From contig NZ_FQVN01000001.1 in NCBI RefSeq assembly GCF_900129375.1, forward strand, positions 124,001 to 188,000: DNA of 64,000 nt, given 5' to 3'. Below the pieces are notes generated by a model. The model saw only the letters and a list, made by a program, of their open reading frames with translations, ran no database searches and was not told the DNA's origin. Each line of letters begins with the position of its first letter. Positions within the stretch are counted from its first letter, which is position 1. The DNA is from Streptoalloteichus hindustanus. Its GTDB lineage: Bacteria; Actinomycetota; Actinomycetes; Mycobacteriales; Pseudonocardiaceae. Positions 1 to 7,654 of this stretch are shown here, piece after piece. The position numbers and the translations under genes are program-made.

Positions 1-356
1 CGGCCGTGAGCGGGCCGCTGGACGCCGTCGCGCAGATGCGCGAGGCGTTCGACCGGCGGCGCAAGCGCATCGTCGAGCTGCTGTCCGCCATCGACGGCGT
101 GACCTGCCCGGTCCCGCAGGGCGCGTTCTACGTCTACCCGTCGGTCAAGGGCCTGCTGGGCAGGGAGATCCGCGGCCGGCGCCCCGCGACCAGCGCGGAG
201 CTGGCCGAGCTGGTGCTGGAGGAGGCGGAGGTCGCCGTGGTGCCGGGCGAGGCGTTCGGCACGCCGGGCTACTTCCGGCTCTCCTACGCCCTCGGCGACG
301 ACGACCTGGAGACCGGGGTCACCCGGATGGCCCAGCTCCTCGCCGAGGCCCGCTGA
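1..356 (+). CDS. PLP-dependent aminotransferase, C-terminal part (5' end outside window)
   Basis: This is the last ~117 residues of a fold-type I (class I/II) aminotransferase of the aspartate aminotransferase family; the reading frame is open from base 3 and the start lies upstream of the window. Visible family features are GAFYVYPSV in the small domain, VVPGEAFG, and FRLSYA, whose arginine corresponds to the residue that binds the substrate alpha-carboxylate. The PLP lysine is in the missing part. Substrate cannot be told from this fragment. The gene converges on hadB and ends in a strong shared hairpin. Confidence 0.85.
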   Translation, partial: AVSGPLDAVAQMREAFDRRRKRIVELLSAIDGVTCPVPQGAFYVYPSVKGLLGREIRGRRPATSAELAELVLEEAEVAVVPGEAFGTPGYFRLSYALGDDDLETGVTRMAQLLAEAR

Positions 357-374
357 CCGCTCGCTGACCCCGCC

Positions 375-409
375 GGGTGGCGCGTCGACGACGAGCCGAC
401 GCGCCACCC
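375..409. terminator. Hairpin between convergent genes
   Basis: A perfect 13-bp inverted repeat (375-387 with 397-409) encloses a 9-nt loop. It sits 18 bp after the aminotransferase stop and 47 bp beyond the hadB stop, and probably ends transcription from both sides. No U-tract, as is common in high-GC actinomycetes. Confidence 0.75.
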
Positions 410-456
410 GCGCGAGCGACAGGGGCGTGGCTGGCGTGGCTTCGGGAGAAGTGGGG

Positions 457-882
457 TCAGGCGAGCCGGACGAGGGCGTTGGCGCCGCCGAGCACCGTCT
501 GGCCCTGGAACCGGGCGGTCAGCGTGATCTTCACCACGTTGTCCTCCAGCTTCCTGGCGACCTTGCCGGTGACCTCGACGACCGCGCCCGCCTCGTCGTC
601 GGGCACCACGACCGGCCGGGTGAACCGCACGCCGTAGTCCAGGACCGCGCCCGGGTCGCCGACCCAGTCGGTCACCGCGCGGCCGGCCAGCGCCATGGTC
701 AACATGCCGTGCGCGATGACGTCGGGGAGCCCGACCTCCCGCGCGAAGCGGCCGTTCCAGTGGATCGGGTTGAAGTCGCCGGAGGCGCCCGCGTAGCGCA
801 CGAGGTCGGCGCGGGTGACGCGGTACTCCGTCGTCGGGAGCTGGTCGCCCTCGGCGACCTCGGCGAAGCGCGGCGGCGTCAT
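457..882 (-). CDS. hadB: MaoC-like (3R)-hydroxyacyl dehydratase, catalytic subunit (HadB type)
   Basis: A 141-residue single-hotdog hydratase/dehydratase. The motif GDFNPIHWN carries the catalytic Asp and His of the MaoC/hydratase-2 family. In mycobacteria the HadA-HadB heterodimer dehydrates (3R)-hydroxyacyl-ACP in FAS-II. The ATG at 882 overlaps the hadA stop (ATGA), implying translational coupling and a 1:1 complex; the in-frame sequence upstream to 948 lies inside hadA and is not used. The neighbourhood (tRNA-Thr, tRNA-Met, rpmG, hadA, hadB) matches the mycobacterial order, but hadC is absent. Pseudonocardiaceae generally do not make mycolic acids, so a role in general fatty-acid or other acyl metabolism is more likely (inference). 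Confidence 0.85.
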   Translation of the reverse strand: MTPPRFAEVAEGDQLPTTEYRVTRADLVRYAGASGDFNPIHWNGRFAREVGLPDVIAHGMLTMALAGRAVTDWVGDPGAVLDYGVRFTRPVVVPDDEAGAVVEVTGKVARKLEDNVVKITLTARFQGQTVLGGANALVRLA

Positions 883-1352
883 GCCGGGACCCCTTCCTCG
901 GCATCGGCGGCGGTGCCCCTGGCGACCAGGGTCGCCCGCGAGGTGCACACCCGCTCGCCGTCCTCCGTCGTGATCTCGGCGCGCATCGACAGGAAGTCGT
1001 TGCCGGCCCTGGTCCGGATGTCGTCGACGTGCGCGGAGGCGACCAGCCGGTCGCCGGCGCGGACCGGGCGGTGGTGGGTGAACCGCTGGTCGCCGTGCAC
1101 CACCCGGCTGTAGTCCAGGCCCAGCTCGGGGTCGGCGATCACCACGTCGTGCGCCCGCAGGGCGAGGATGACGGCGAAGGTGGGCGGGGCGATGACGTCC
1201 GGGTGGCCGGCGGCCCTGGCCGCCTCCGGGTCCCGGTAGATCGGGTTGTCGTCCCCGATGGCGTCGGCGAACTCACGGATCTTCTCGCGGCCGACCTCCC
1301 ACACGGGCATCGTGGGGAAGGCCCTGCCGATGAACGACTCGTCGAGGGGCAC
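879..1352 (-). CDS. hadA: MaoC N-terminal-type dehydratase subunit (HadA type)
   Basis: A 157-residue hotdog-fold partner of HadB. It reads GREKIREFADAIGDDNPIYRD near the start, typical of the MaoC dehydratase N-terminal family; the position of the catalytic His is occupied by Tyr (DDNPIY), as expected for the non-catalytic, acyl-chain-binding HadA subunit. The GTG at 1352 gives the usual N-terminus (PLDESFIGRAF); longer in-frame forms run into the upstream hairpin. The stop overlaps hadB by 4 nt. The gene lies downstream of rpmG but behind a strong hairpin, so it may have its own promoter in 1353-1463. Confidence 0.85.
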   Translation of the reverse strand: MPLDESFIGRAFPTMPVWEVGREKIREFADAIGDDNPIYRDPEAARAAGHPDVIAPPTFAVILALRAHDVVIADPELGLDYSRVVHGDQRFTHHRPVRAGDRLVASAHVDDIRTRAGNDFLSMRAEITTEDGERVCTSRATLVARGTAADAEEGVPA

Positions 1353-1463
1353 GTGCGGCAGGCTAGCCGCTCCCCCGCCGGGGGCCGGCGGCCGCCCCCG
1401 GCGCTGACCAGCGCCAACCAGGCCACCCGCCGCGCCGGCGGCCGGGCGAACCACCCGCCAACG

Positions 1464-1500
1464 CGACGAGCCGCCCCGCGGGAGGCGGGGCGGCTCGTCG
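1464..1500 (-). terminator. Strong hairpin after rpmG
   Basis: A perfect 16-bp stem (1464-1479 with 1485-1500) with a 5-nt loop, 30 bp downstream of the rpmG stop on the minus strand. It probably separates rpmG from hadAB at the RNA level; no U-tract follows. Confidence 0.75.
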
Positions 1501-1530
1501 AACAAGATCAGCGTCGCTGACCGGACGCGG

Positions 1531-1695
1531 TCAGCGGGTCTCCTTGTGCACCCGGTGCGTGTTGCAGTTCCGGCAGTACTTCTTCACCGCGAGGCGATCC
1601 GGGTCGTTGCGCCGGTTCTTCTTGGTGATGTAGTTCCGGTGCTTGCACTCCTCGCACGCCAGCGTGATCTTGGGGCGGACGTCGGTGGCGGCCAC
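1531..1695 (-). CDS. rpmG: 50S ribosomal protein L33, zinc-binding form
   Basis: A 54-residue protein with the L33 pattern: [18 protein letters not shown], then [17 protein letters not shown] at the C-terminus. The two CxxC pairs (residues 14/17 and 41/44) make it the C+ zinc-ribbon form, which actinobacteria often duplicate with a zinc-free paralogue under Zur control; no Zur box was evident here. The GTG at 1695 is preceded by AAGGAG with good spacing. It lies between tRNA-Met and hadA, the position of rpmG2 in mycobacteria. Its base composition is ordinary for the region. Confidence 0.95.
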   Translation of the reverse strand: MAATDVRPKITLACEECKHRNYITKKNRRNDPDRLAVKKYCRNCNTHRVHKETR

Positions 1696-1716
1696 GGGGT
1701 GCCTCTCCTTCTCGTG

Positions 1717-2152
1717 CTCGCACCCCCGGTGACGGGGGCCCAGGGGCCTGCCCCTGGATGGGGTCTGGGGGCTTCCCCCCAGAGAACCTGCCCGCTCGCA
1801 CCCCCTGACGGGGGTCCGGGGACTTCCCCGGCTCCGGGCGTGGGCGCTCGGCCCAGGACCACGGCGTGCGAGCCGTCTTCACGGTACCCGCTCACGCCCC
1901 CGGGTCGAGGGCCCGGGTCTCCCCGGCGTGGGTGTGGAGGCGCAGCCCCCACGATGACGCGAAGCGAGCGCTCCACCTGCGGCGGAACCGGATCGCTTCC
2001 GGGTGTCGAGACCTGGGCAACCAGGTCCCTGGAGCCCCACACCGCGAAAGCCCACCGAAGCGGAAACCCTCACGCCCCCTGGCGGGGGTCCGGGGGCATG
2101 CCCCCGGCGCGGGGTGTGGGGGCCCGGCCCCCACAAGCTGCGAAGCGAGCCG
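1717..2152. repeat. Four degenerate GC-rich palindromic modules between tRNA-Met and rpmG
   Basis: The ~490-bp gap 1696-2185 holds no convincing gene. It carries about four related modules, near 1717-1790, 1798-1866, 1890-1963 and 2070-2152. Each starts with C[A/G]CCCCC, a short loop and GGGGG, followed by CCGGGG/CCCCGG, then a TGTGGGGGC/GCCCCCAC arm pair; the last two copies end GCGAAGCGAGC. The best copy (last) has an 18-bp perfect palindrome at 2090-2107 and a 21-bp one, centred on one base, at 2115-2135. These would form strong consecutive RNA or DNA hairpins. Confidence 0.7.
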
Positions 2153-2185
2153 GCCCACACCTGTGGGCACACCTCACCCATCGCG

Positions 2186-2258
2186 TAGCGGTGGCCGGAC
2201 TTGAACCGGCGACACAGCGATTATGAGCCGCTTGCTCTACCACCTGAGCTACACCGCC
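2186..2258 (-). tRNA. tRNA-Met (CAT)
   Basis: A 73-nt cloverleaf. The acceptor stem pairs 2252-2258 with 2187-2193 (first pair G-U), the D-arm reads GCTCAGGTGGTAGAGC, the anticodon loop CTCATAA gives CAT (2223-2225), and the T-arm contains GGTTCAAGTCC. CCA is not encoded. Lies just downstream of tRNA-Thr, as thrT-metT do in mycobacteria; probably elongator Met by that synteny. Confidence 0.9.
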
Positions 2259-2281
2259 ATGGGATGACCAGCATCCCACAA

Positions 2282-2323
2282 GAACGAACCGCGGCACCCG
2301 CTCTGCGAGTACCGCGGTCGTTC
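2282..2323 (-). terminator. Hairpin between tRNA-Thr and tRNA-Met
   Basis: Arms of 12-13 nt (GAACGA(A)CCGCGG and its complement) with one bulged base and a 17-nt loop, beginning 5 bp after the 3' end of tRNA-Thr. Either a terminator/attenuator or a processing signal between the two tRNAs. Confidence 0.5.
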
Positions 2324-2327
2324 GTCG

Positions 2328-2400
2328 AGCCCCAATACGGAATCGAACCGTAGACCTTCTCCTTACCATGGAGACGCTCTGCCGACTGAGCTATTGGGGC
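2328..2400 (-). tRNA. tRNA-Thr (GGT)
   Basis: A 73-nt cloverleaf with acceptor GCCCCAA/TTGGGGC, D-arm GCTCAGTCGGCAGAGC, anticodon loop ATGGTAA (GGT) and T-arm GGTTCGATTCC. The discriminator is U, normal for bacterial tRNA-Thr. CCA is not encoded. Confidence 0.93.
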
Positions 2401-2464
2401 GTGCTCTCGCGGAGCGATGTGAACTCTACACAAGACCGCCGCGGAGCCAAAATCCGGGGGCCGG

Positions 2465-5086
2465 TCAGCGGACCAAAGTGAGCACGGTCTCATCGCGGCG
2501 GCCCCGCGCGCGCACCGTCCTGGCCCGCAACCAGGCCTCGAAGCGGTCCTCGGAGAGCGGCCGGGAGATCAGGTAGCCCTGGGCGACGTCGCAGCCCATC
2601 TCCACGAGCTGGTCGCGCGCCGCGTCCTCCTCCACGCCCTCGGCGACCACGGTCAGGCCCAGGGAGTGGCCGAGCTCGACGATGGAGCGCACGACGGCCA
2701 TGTCGCCGAGGTCGGTGCCCATGCCCAGCACGAAGCTCTTGTCGATCTTCACCTCGTCCACCGGGAGCTGGCGCAGGTAGGCCAGCGACGAGTAGCCGGT
2801 GCCGAAGTCGTCGACGGCGAGCACCACGCCCAGCGCGTGCAGCCGGCGCAGGACCGGCAACGCGCGCTCGGGGTCGGCCATCACGCCGGACTCGGTCAGC
2901 TCGAAGGTGAGCAGCCGGGGCGGGACGTCGTGCCGGCGCAGCGCCTCGGCCACCCGGTCCGGGAAGCTCTCGTCGGCGAGGTTGCGCACCGAGAGGTTCA
3001 CGGCGGCGGACAGCCGGAGGCCGCGGTCCAGCCAGCCCCGCACCTTCGCCAGGGCGTTGTCCATCACGAACGACGTCAGCGCGTCCACCAGGCCAGTCGC
3101 CTCCACGGCCGGCACGAACTCGTCCGGGTCCAGCCGGCCGAACTCGGGGTGGACCCAGCGGACCAGGGCCTCCACCCCCAGCACCTCCCTGCCGGGCAGG
3201 GCCACCTTGGGCTGGTAGTGCACCCGGACCTGGCCGGTGTCCAGCGCCTGCCGGAACTGGGTCACGAGCTGGAAGCGGCGCAGGAAGATCTGCCCCATGC
3301 TCGGCACGTAGCCGCGGACGGTGTCGCCCGCGTTGCGGGCGGCCCGCAGGGCCACGTCGGCCCACTGGAGCAGGGTGTCGACGTCGGCGTCGGCGTCCCC
3401 GTCGTCGGCCGGCTCCACCGGCACCTGCACGTAGCCGACCACCGCGTCGGCCTCGACGCTGAGCCGGTCGACCGGGTACGGCGCCGCGAGCTCCTGGTGG
3501 AGCTGCTCGGCGATCCGGCGCCCCTCCTCCTCGTCGCAGTCCACGAGCAGGGCCGCGAACGTGCCGCCCTCCAGGCGCGCGAGCGGGACCTCGGAGCCCA
3601 GCGCCTCGCGCAGCCGCCCGCCGGCGGCAATGACCATCCGGTCGCCCCAGGAGTGGCCGAGGGCGTCGCCGACGGCGGAGAGCACGTCGAGGTCGATGCG
3701 CAGCACCATCGAGCCCGCGTGCCGGCGCAGCCGGTCGACCGCGGCCTCCCGGAAGCCGGGCCGGTTGAGCAGGCCGGTGAGCGGGTCGTGGTAGGCGTCG
3801 TGGCGGAGCCGGGCGAGCAGCCGGCGGTTGTCCATCGCGGTGGCCAGGTGGCTGGCCAGGGTGCGCAGGAGCTGGACGTCGGAGCGGCCGAAGCCCCGCC
3901 ACCGGCTGAGCCGGTCGTGCGCCTCCACCGCGCCGAGCAGTTGGTTCGAGCCCCTCAGCGGGACGACGAGCGCCTCGTGCGCGGCGCGCTGGGCCAGCGC
4001 CTCCCGCACGTCGTCGGCCGCGTCCAGGCTGCGGAAGTAGCGGACCTGGCTGCCGGGCAGCTGCAGGATCGGGTCGTCCCTGGACGGCGGCGCGTCCTCG
4101 GGCAGCGGTTTGCCGGCCACGAGCGTGCGGACCGGGGCGACCGGGTCCAGGCGCAGGCGGAGCACCACGCGCTTGGCCGAGAGCTGCTCCCTGATCCGGT
4201 CGGCGATCTTCTGCCACTCGTCGGTGTCGGCCTCGGCCAGCGCGCCGTCCAGCAGGTTGCCCGGCTTGCCCGCCACGCGCTGGCCGGACCTGGCCACGCT
4301 CAGGCTGACGTCGCTGAGCGTCTCCAGGTCGCGTTGCTCCCGCAGCAGGCCGTAGTAGCCCCGGTAGAGCGCCACCAGGGCCGCGACGACGAGCACGTCG
4401 AGCGCCCAGCCCCATGGCGCGGAGACGGCGACCTCGTAGCCGACGACGCCGACCGAGGTGTTGAGCAGGCCGACGACGAGGGTGTGCGCGGCCAGCCGGA
4501 GGGCGGCGGGCAGCCGGGGCTCGCCGCGCAGGATGTTCAGCGCGGTGACCGCGAGCGCGACGCTGATCAACGAGGACGCCAGGGTGCCCAGCACGGCCGC
4601 GGTCCACCTCGGCGCGCCGTCCGGCAGCACCTCGGTGGCCAGCGCGTAGACGGCGAACGGGCCCGCGATCTCCAGGCACATCACGCCGACGTTGTAGACG
4701 AGGTTGCTGGTCAGGCGGCGGACGAGCTGGCTGCCGACCCCGGCGACCAGGTGGGCGGCGAGCACGACCTCGAACGGCGCGGTCAGCAGGCCGAGCACGA
4801 GCGGGATCTCGGTGAACGAGATCGCCCAGCCGACCTGGCGGATGTCGACGTCGATGGTCAGGTGCTCGGCGAGCAGGAAGCCCAGCACGAGCAGCGGCCC
4901 GAGCCACAGGAGCTGGGAGTGCGTCTGGGTGGGCTGGGTCCAGGCCACGCCGACCGCGGCGAGCGTTCCGACCACCAGCACCGTGCGGGAGAAGGTGAGG
5001 TAGACGAGCCGCCGCCGGGGGTCCATCTGCGCCCGGTCGGCCAGGCGCGACGCGTCCGGGTCGTGTGGGCGGTGGTGCTCGGACAT
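2465..5086 (-). CDS. Membrane GAF-GGDEF-EAL cyclic-di-GMP protein, likely phosphodiesterase
   Basis: An 873-residue protein. Residues ~30-240 hold several hydrophobic helices (a membrane sensor region), ~270-420 look GAF-like, ~425-600 are GGDEF and ~620-870 are EAL. The GGDEF signature is replaced by EGGTF, so cyclase activity is unlikely; this domain may instead bind GTP or regulate. The EAL domain keeps GVEALVRW, NLS, FELTESG, DDFGTGYSS, VKIDKSFV, VVAEGVEE and AQGYLISRPL, the metal- and substrate-binding set of active c-di-GMP phosphodiesterases. The ATG at 5086 has AGGAGGGG directly upstream; the longer in-frame extension to 5212 does not. Not in an operon. Confidence 0.9.
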   Translation of the reverse strand: MSEHHRPHDPDASRLADRAQMDPRRRLVYLTFSRTVLVVGTLAAVGVAWTQPTQTHSQLLWLGPLLVLGFLLAEHLTIDVDIRQVGWAISFTEIPLVLGLLTAPFEVVLAAHLVAGVGSQLVRRLTSNLVYNVGVMCLEIAGPFAVYALATEVLPDGAPRWTAAVLGTLASSLISVALAVTALNILRGEPRLPAALRLAAHTLVVGLLNTSVGVVGYEVAVSAPWGWALDVLVVAALVALYRGYYGLLREQRDLETLSDVSLSVARSGQRVAGKPGNLLDGALAEADTDEWQKIADRIREQLSAKRVVLRLRLDPVAPVRTLVAGKPLPEDAPPSRDDPILQLPGSQVRYFRSLDAADDVREALAQRAAHEALVVPLRGSNQLLGAVEAHDRLSRWRGFGRSDVQLLRTLASHLATAMDNRRLLARLRHDAYHDPLTGLLNRPGFREAAVDRLRRHAGSMVLRIDLDVLSAVGDALGHSWGDRMVIAAGGRLREALGSEVPLARLEGGTFAALLVDCDEEEGRRIAEQLHQELAAPYPVDRLSVEADAVVGYVQVPVEPADDGDADADVDTLLQWADVALRAARNAGDTVRGYVPSMGQIFLRRFQLVTQFRQALDTGQVRVHYQPKVALPGREVLGVEALVRWVHPEFGRLDPDEFVPAVEATGLVDALTSFVMDNALAKVRGWLDRGLRLSAAVNLSVRNLADESFPDRVAEALRRHDVPPRLLTFELTESGVMADPERALPVLRRLHALGVVLAVDDFGTGYSSLAYLRQLPVDEVKIDKSFVLGMGTDLGDMAVVRSIVELGHSLGLTVVAEGVEEDAARDQLVEMGCDVAQGYLISRPLSEDRFEAWLRARTVRARGRRDETVLTLVR

Positions 5087-5487
5087 CCACCCCTCCTCGT
5101 CGCGCTGCGAATACAACGACGCGATGAATCTGTCGCCCGATCGTGACGGACGGCCGCAACCTTGGCCAGACCACCACGCTCCGCAGTCACCTTTCGGAGT
5201 GACGTGGACCACGGCGGGCGGCGTTGTCGAGTGGGCCGTCCTGGCCGGAACTGGTCACGACGGGTCATCCCGCCTCGGTCAGTCGGGGGCACGTGCCTTT
5301 TGGCAATTGCCACGACTGATCTCCTGAATACCCCCGCCGGGTGGTGCGAGGCAACGCCGGGTGAAGGAGTGGGCCAGCACGGAGCGTGGCGTTCCACCGA
5401 CCGGACGAGCACGGCGTTCCCACCCTGTGGCCGGTTCACCAGCTTGATCGACATGTGGTGAAGCCGACACCGGATCGGCCGGGGGCG
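5087..5487. other. Intergenic region upstream of the EAL gene
   Basis: About 400 bp without a credible gene; short ORFs on both strands lack ribosome sites and family features. It holds the adjacent palindromes described at 5288-5312. I see no known riboswitch fold. Confidence 0.5.
5288..5312. promoter_or_regulatory. Two adjacent perfect palindromes
   Basis: GGCACGTGCC (5288-5297) and TGGCAATTGCCA (5301-5312) are separated by TTT, about 200 bp before the EAL gene start. The second is A/T-rich at its centre, unusual for this DNA. Candidate binding sites for dimeric regulators; no regulator can be assigned. Confidence 0.4.
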
Positions 5488-6282
5488 TCAGACGAGAAGT
5501 TCACCCCGGAGGACGCTGACCGCCCGCCCGGCCAGGCGCACCCGGTCCCCCTCGACGGTCATCCGGACCGTGCCCCCACGAGGTGACGCCTGCTCCCCCA
5601 CCAGGGTCGCGCGGCCCAGCCGCGCCGACCACCACGCGGCGAGCGTGCAGTGCGCCGAGCCGGTCACCGGGTCCTCCGGAACGCCGTAGGCCGGGTAGAA
5701 GCATCGGCTCACGCAGTCCACGCCCGGAACGTCCCCGGGCGCGGTCACGACCACACCCCTGGCGTCGATCTTCTCGATGAGGTCGAGGTCCGGCCGGAGG
5801 GCCCGCACCTCGGCCGCCGACGACGCCTCGACCAGCACGTCGAACCGGCCGCGCAGCACCGCGCGGGCGGTGACTCCCGGCAACGCCGTCAACGGGTCCG
5901 GCTCCACCGTCGCGGGCGTCGGCGGGTCCGCCGGGAAGTCCATCTCGATCCACCCGTCGCCGACGGGCGTGCAGACCAGCTCGCCGCTCGCCGTCGCGAA
6001 CCGCCGAACCCCGCCGAGGACGTGCGCGGCGGCCAGCGTGGCGTGGCCGCACAGGTCCACCTCCGCGGTCGGGGTGAACCAGCGCAGCGGCAACGCGCCG
6101 TCGACCGGCCCCTCGACCGTGCTGTTCATCACGACGAAGGCGGTCTCGGCATGCTTGAGCTCCGCCGCGACCGACTGCATCCACGCCGGGTCCGCGGGTT
6201 CGCTCAGCAGGACGACCCCGGCGGGGTTCCCCGCGAAGGACCGGTCCGTGAACGCGTCAACGACATGCACCTCAACAGTCAT
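5488..6282 (-). CDS. PhzF family protein (isomerase/epimerase fold)
   Basis: A 264-residue PhzF/DapF-fold protein. It begins VEVHVVDAFTDRSFAGNPAGVV, the PhzF N-terminal signature, with LKHAETAFV containing the family's conserved Glu, then LCGHATLAAAHVL and, near the C-terminus, PVTGSAHCTLAAWW. PhzF in phenazine synthesis isomerises trans-2,3-dihydro-3-hydroxyanthranilate, but most members are of unknown function, and no other phenazine gene is here. ATG at 6282 chosen because the family starts at this motif. Monocistronic and divergent from the broken GNAT gene (54 bp apart). Confidence 0.85.
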   Translation of the reverse strand: MTVEVHVVDAFTDRSFAGNPAGVVLLSEPADPAWMQSVAAELKHAETAFVVMNSTVEGPVDGALPLRWFTPTAEVDLCGHATLAAAHVLGGVRRFATASGELVCTPVGDGWIEMDFPADPPTPATVEPDPLTALPGVTARAVLRGRFDVLVEASSAAEVRALRPDLDLIEKIDARGVVVTAPGDVPGVDCVSRCFYPAYGVPEDPVTGSAHCTLAAWWSARLGRATLVGEQASPRGGTVRMTVEGDRVRLAGRAVSVLRGELLV

Positions 6283-6336
6283 GTCCAGCAACCTAGATCG
6301 TCGAGTGACGCCGAACACGTCTCTGAAGGAAGCAAC

Positions 6337-7131
6337 GTGGACCTGGACGAAGTGCGTGCCGCACATTCCGCGCGGCTGCGCGCACTGGACCCCTTACTGC
6401 CCGATGCCCCGCCGCTCCCCGACGGAACCCTGTTGTCCGCCGACCTCGGCGCGACCCGTGCTGTGGGAATGGCCACGATCGACCGTCTGCCCGCCGACAC
6501 ACCCGAGGCGGAGGCCGTGCTGGCCGACCAGGCGACGCGGGGTGACTGGGAGCACAGCGCCACCGTCACCGTCCCGAGCCGGGACACCCTCCTGGTGGAA
6601 CCCCTGGTCCAACACGGATTCACCCCCAGCGTCGCCACCGCCGTCCGCTCCGGCCGGTGCGCCCCGACGAGGACGACCTCCTCGCCTCGGCGACCCGCCT
6701 GCACCTGGAGCAGGTGACCTACGACACGCACTTCGGGTCCGTCTCCCTCCGGCCGGGCGCCGCCGGGCACCTCGCGCGGGAGATCAGGACAGCCCTCGAC
6801 ACCGGCGACGGGCTGTGGTTCGCCGAGCGCGCGGCCCGGCCGGTGGCGTTCGTCTCACTCCAACCCCCGCCCCGGGCCGGCTGGGCCGCCCCGCTCGTCG
6901 CGGCGCGGGCGCCCGCCTACCTCGGGTGCCTCGCCGTCGCGGAGGGCGAGCGCGGCCGCGGGGTGGGCGTGGCGCTCGCCGACCTGGCGCCACGACGCGG
7001 CTCGGGAGAACGGCGCGGACGTCGTCCTGGTGCACCACGCCGTCATGAGCCCGTTGTCCGCCCCGTTCTGGCACCGACGGGGCCACCGCCCGCTGTGGAC
7101 GACCTGGCACCGACGCCCCGCACTGCGCTGA
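6337..7131 (+). pseudogene. GNAT acetyltransferase with two compensating frameshifts
   Basis: The reading frame that starts with GTG at 6337 gives a plausible N-terminal half (residues DEVRAAHSARLRALDPLLP onward). Near 6657 similarity continues only in the frame one base back (PDEDDLLASATRLHLEQVTY). It runs through CLAVAEGERGRGVGVALA, the acetyl-CoA-binding motif A of GNAT enzymes, and near 6990 continues in the original frame (HDAARENGADVVLVHHAVM, SPLSAPFWHRRGHRPLW) to the stop at 7131. One base seems lost near 6657 and one gained near 6990. Either a recent pseudogene or two sequence errors; no substrate can be proposed. Confidence 0.7.
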
Positions 7132-7181
7132 CCAGGTGGTTTTCTCCACCCGTCGGCGCTGCCGTGCCTAGCCTCGGTGGC

Positions 7182-7580
7182 ATGAACGTCGTGGTGGGGC
7201 TCCAGGCGACGGTCGAGCTGGTGGTCGACCGGTCCGACACGGCCGGCGCGGTGGGCAGCGGCGACGTGCCGGTGCTCGCCACGCCCCGGCTGCTGACGCT
7301 GGCCGAGGCCGCCACCGTCGCCGCCCTGGCCGGCCGGCTGGCTCCGGCGACGACCACGGTGGGCAACCGGGTCGAGCTGGAGCACCTCCTGCCGAGCCCG
7401 GTGGGCGAGCGGGTCGCGGTGCGGGCCACTCTCGTCGAGGTCGACGGGCGGCGGCTGCGGTTCGAGGTGCGCGGGGTCGACGGGCGGGGCGAGCTGATCG
7501 CGCGCGGCGGCATCACCCGGGTCGTGGTCGACCGGGCGCGGTTCCTCACCCCTCCGAACCCCCCGTCGCCGTCGAGCTGA
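7182..7580 (+). CDS. Hotdog-fold thioesterase-like protein (FlK-like)
   Basis: A 132-residue single hotdog domain. It resembles the thioesterase family that includes fluoroacetyl-CoA thioesterase FlK: an LATPRLLTLAEAA segment, then TTTVGNRVELEHLLPSPVGERV, then a long C-terminal strand VRGVDGRGELIARGGI. Acyl-CoA hydrolysis is inferred from the family; the acyl group is unknown and there is no fluorometabolite gene nearby. The ATG at 7182 is at the family start. It follows the broken GNAT gene by 50 bp. Confidence 0.7.
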   Translation: MNVVVGLQATVELVVDRSDTAGAVGSGDVPVLATPRLLTLAEAATVAALAGRLAPATTTVGNRVELEHLLPSPVGERVAVRATLVEVDGRRLRFEVRGVDGRGELIARGGITRVVVDRARFLTPPNPPSPSS

Positions 7581-7654
7581 CCCGTTCGGGCACGGTGGTC
7601 ACCTGCTCGCGCGCCCGGGCGTCGGGGGCGCGTTCCGGGTGAGGGGAGAGCGCG

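Noticed and set aside
2666-5146. Long open frame opposite the EAL gene (826 codons, plus strand)
   Set aside because: An antisense shadow of high-GC codon bias: His/Gln/Arg/Val-rich, no family match, no ribosome site. Similar long frames opposite korA, nuoM-N and nuoG were dropped for the same reason.
5279-5470. 63-codon minus-strand ORF upstream of the EAL gene
   Set aside because: No ribosome site, no similarity, and frame covers the palindromic region.
5087-5487. Possible c-di-GMP riboswitch upstream of the EAL gene
   Set aside because: No conserved GEMM-type core or tetraloop-receptor arrangement could be drawn; only protein-type palindromes are present.
6657-7580. One long plus-strand frame joining the GNAT middle part and the thioesterase
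   Set aside because: The frame is continuous only by chance: GNAT similarity leaves it near 6990, and the thioesterase has its own start at 7182.
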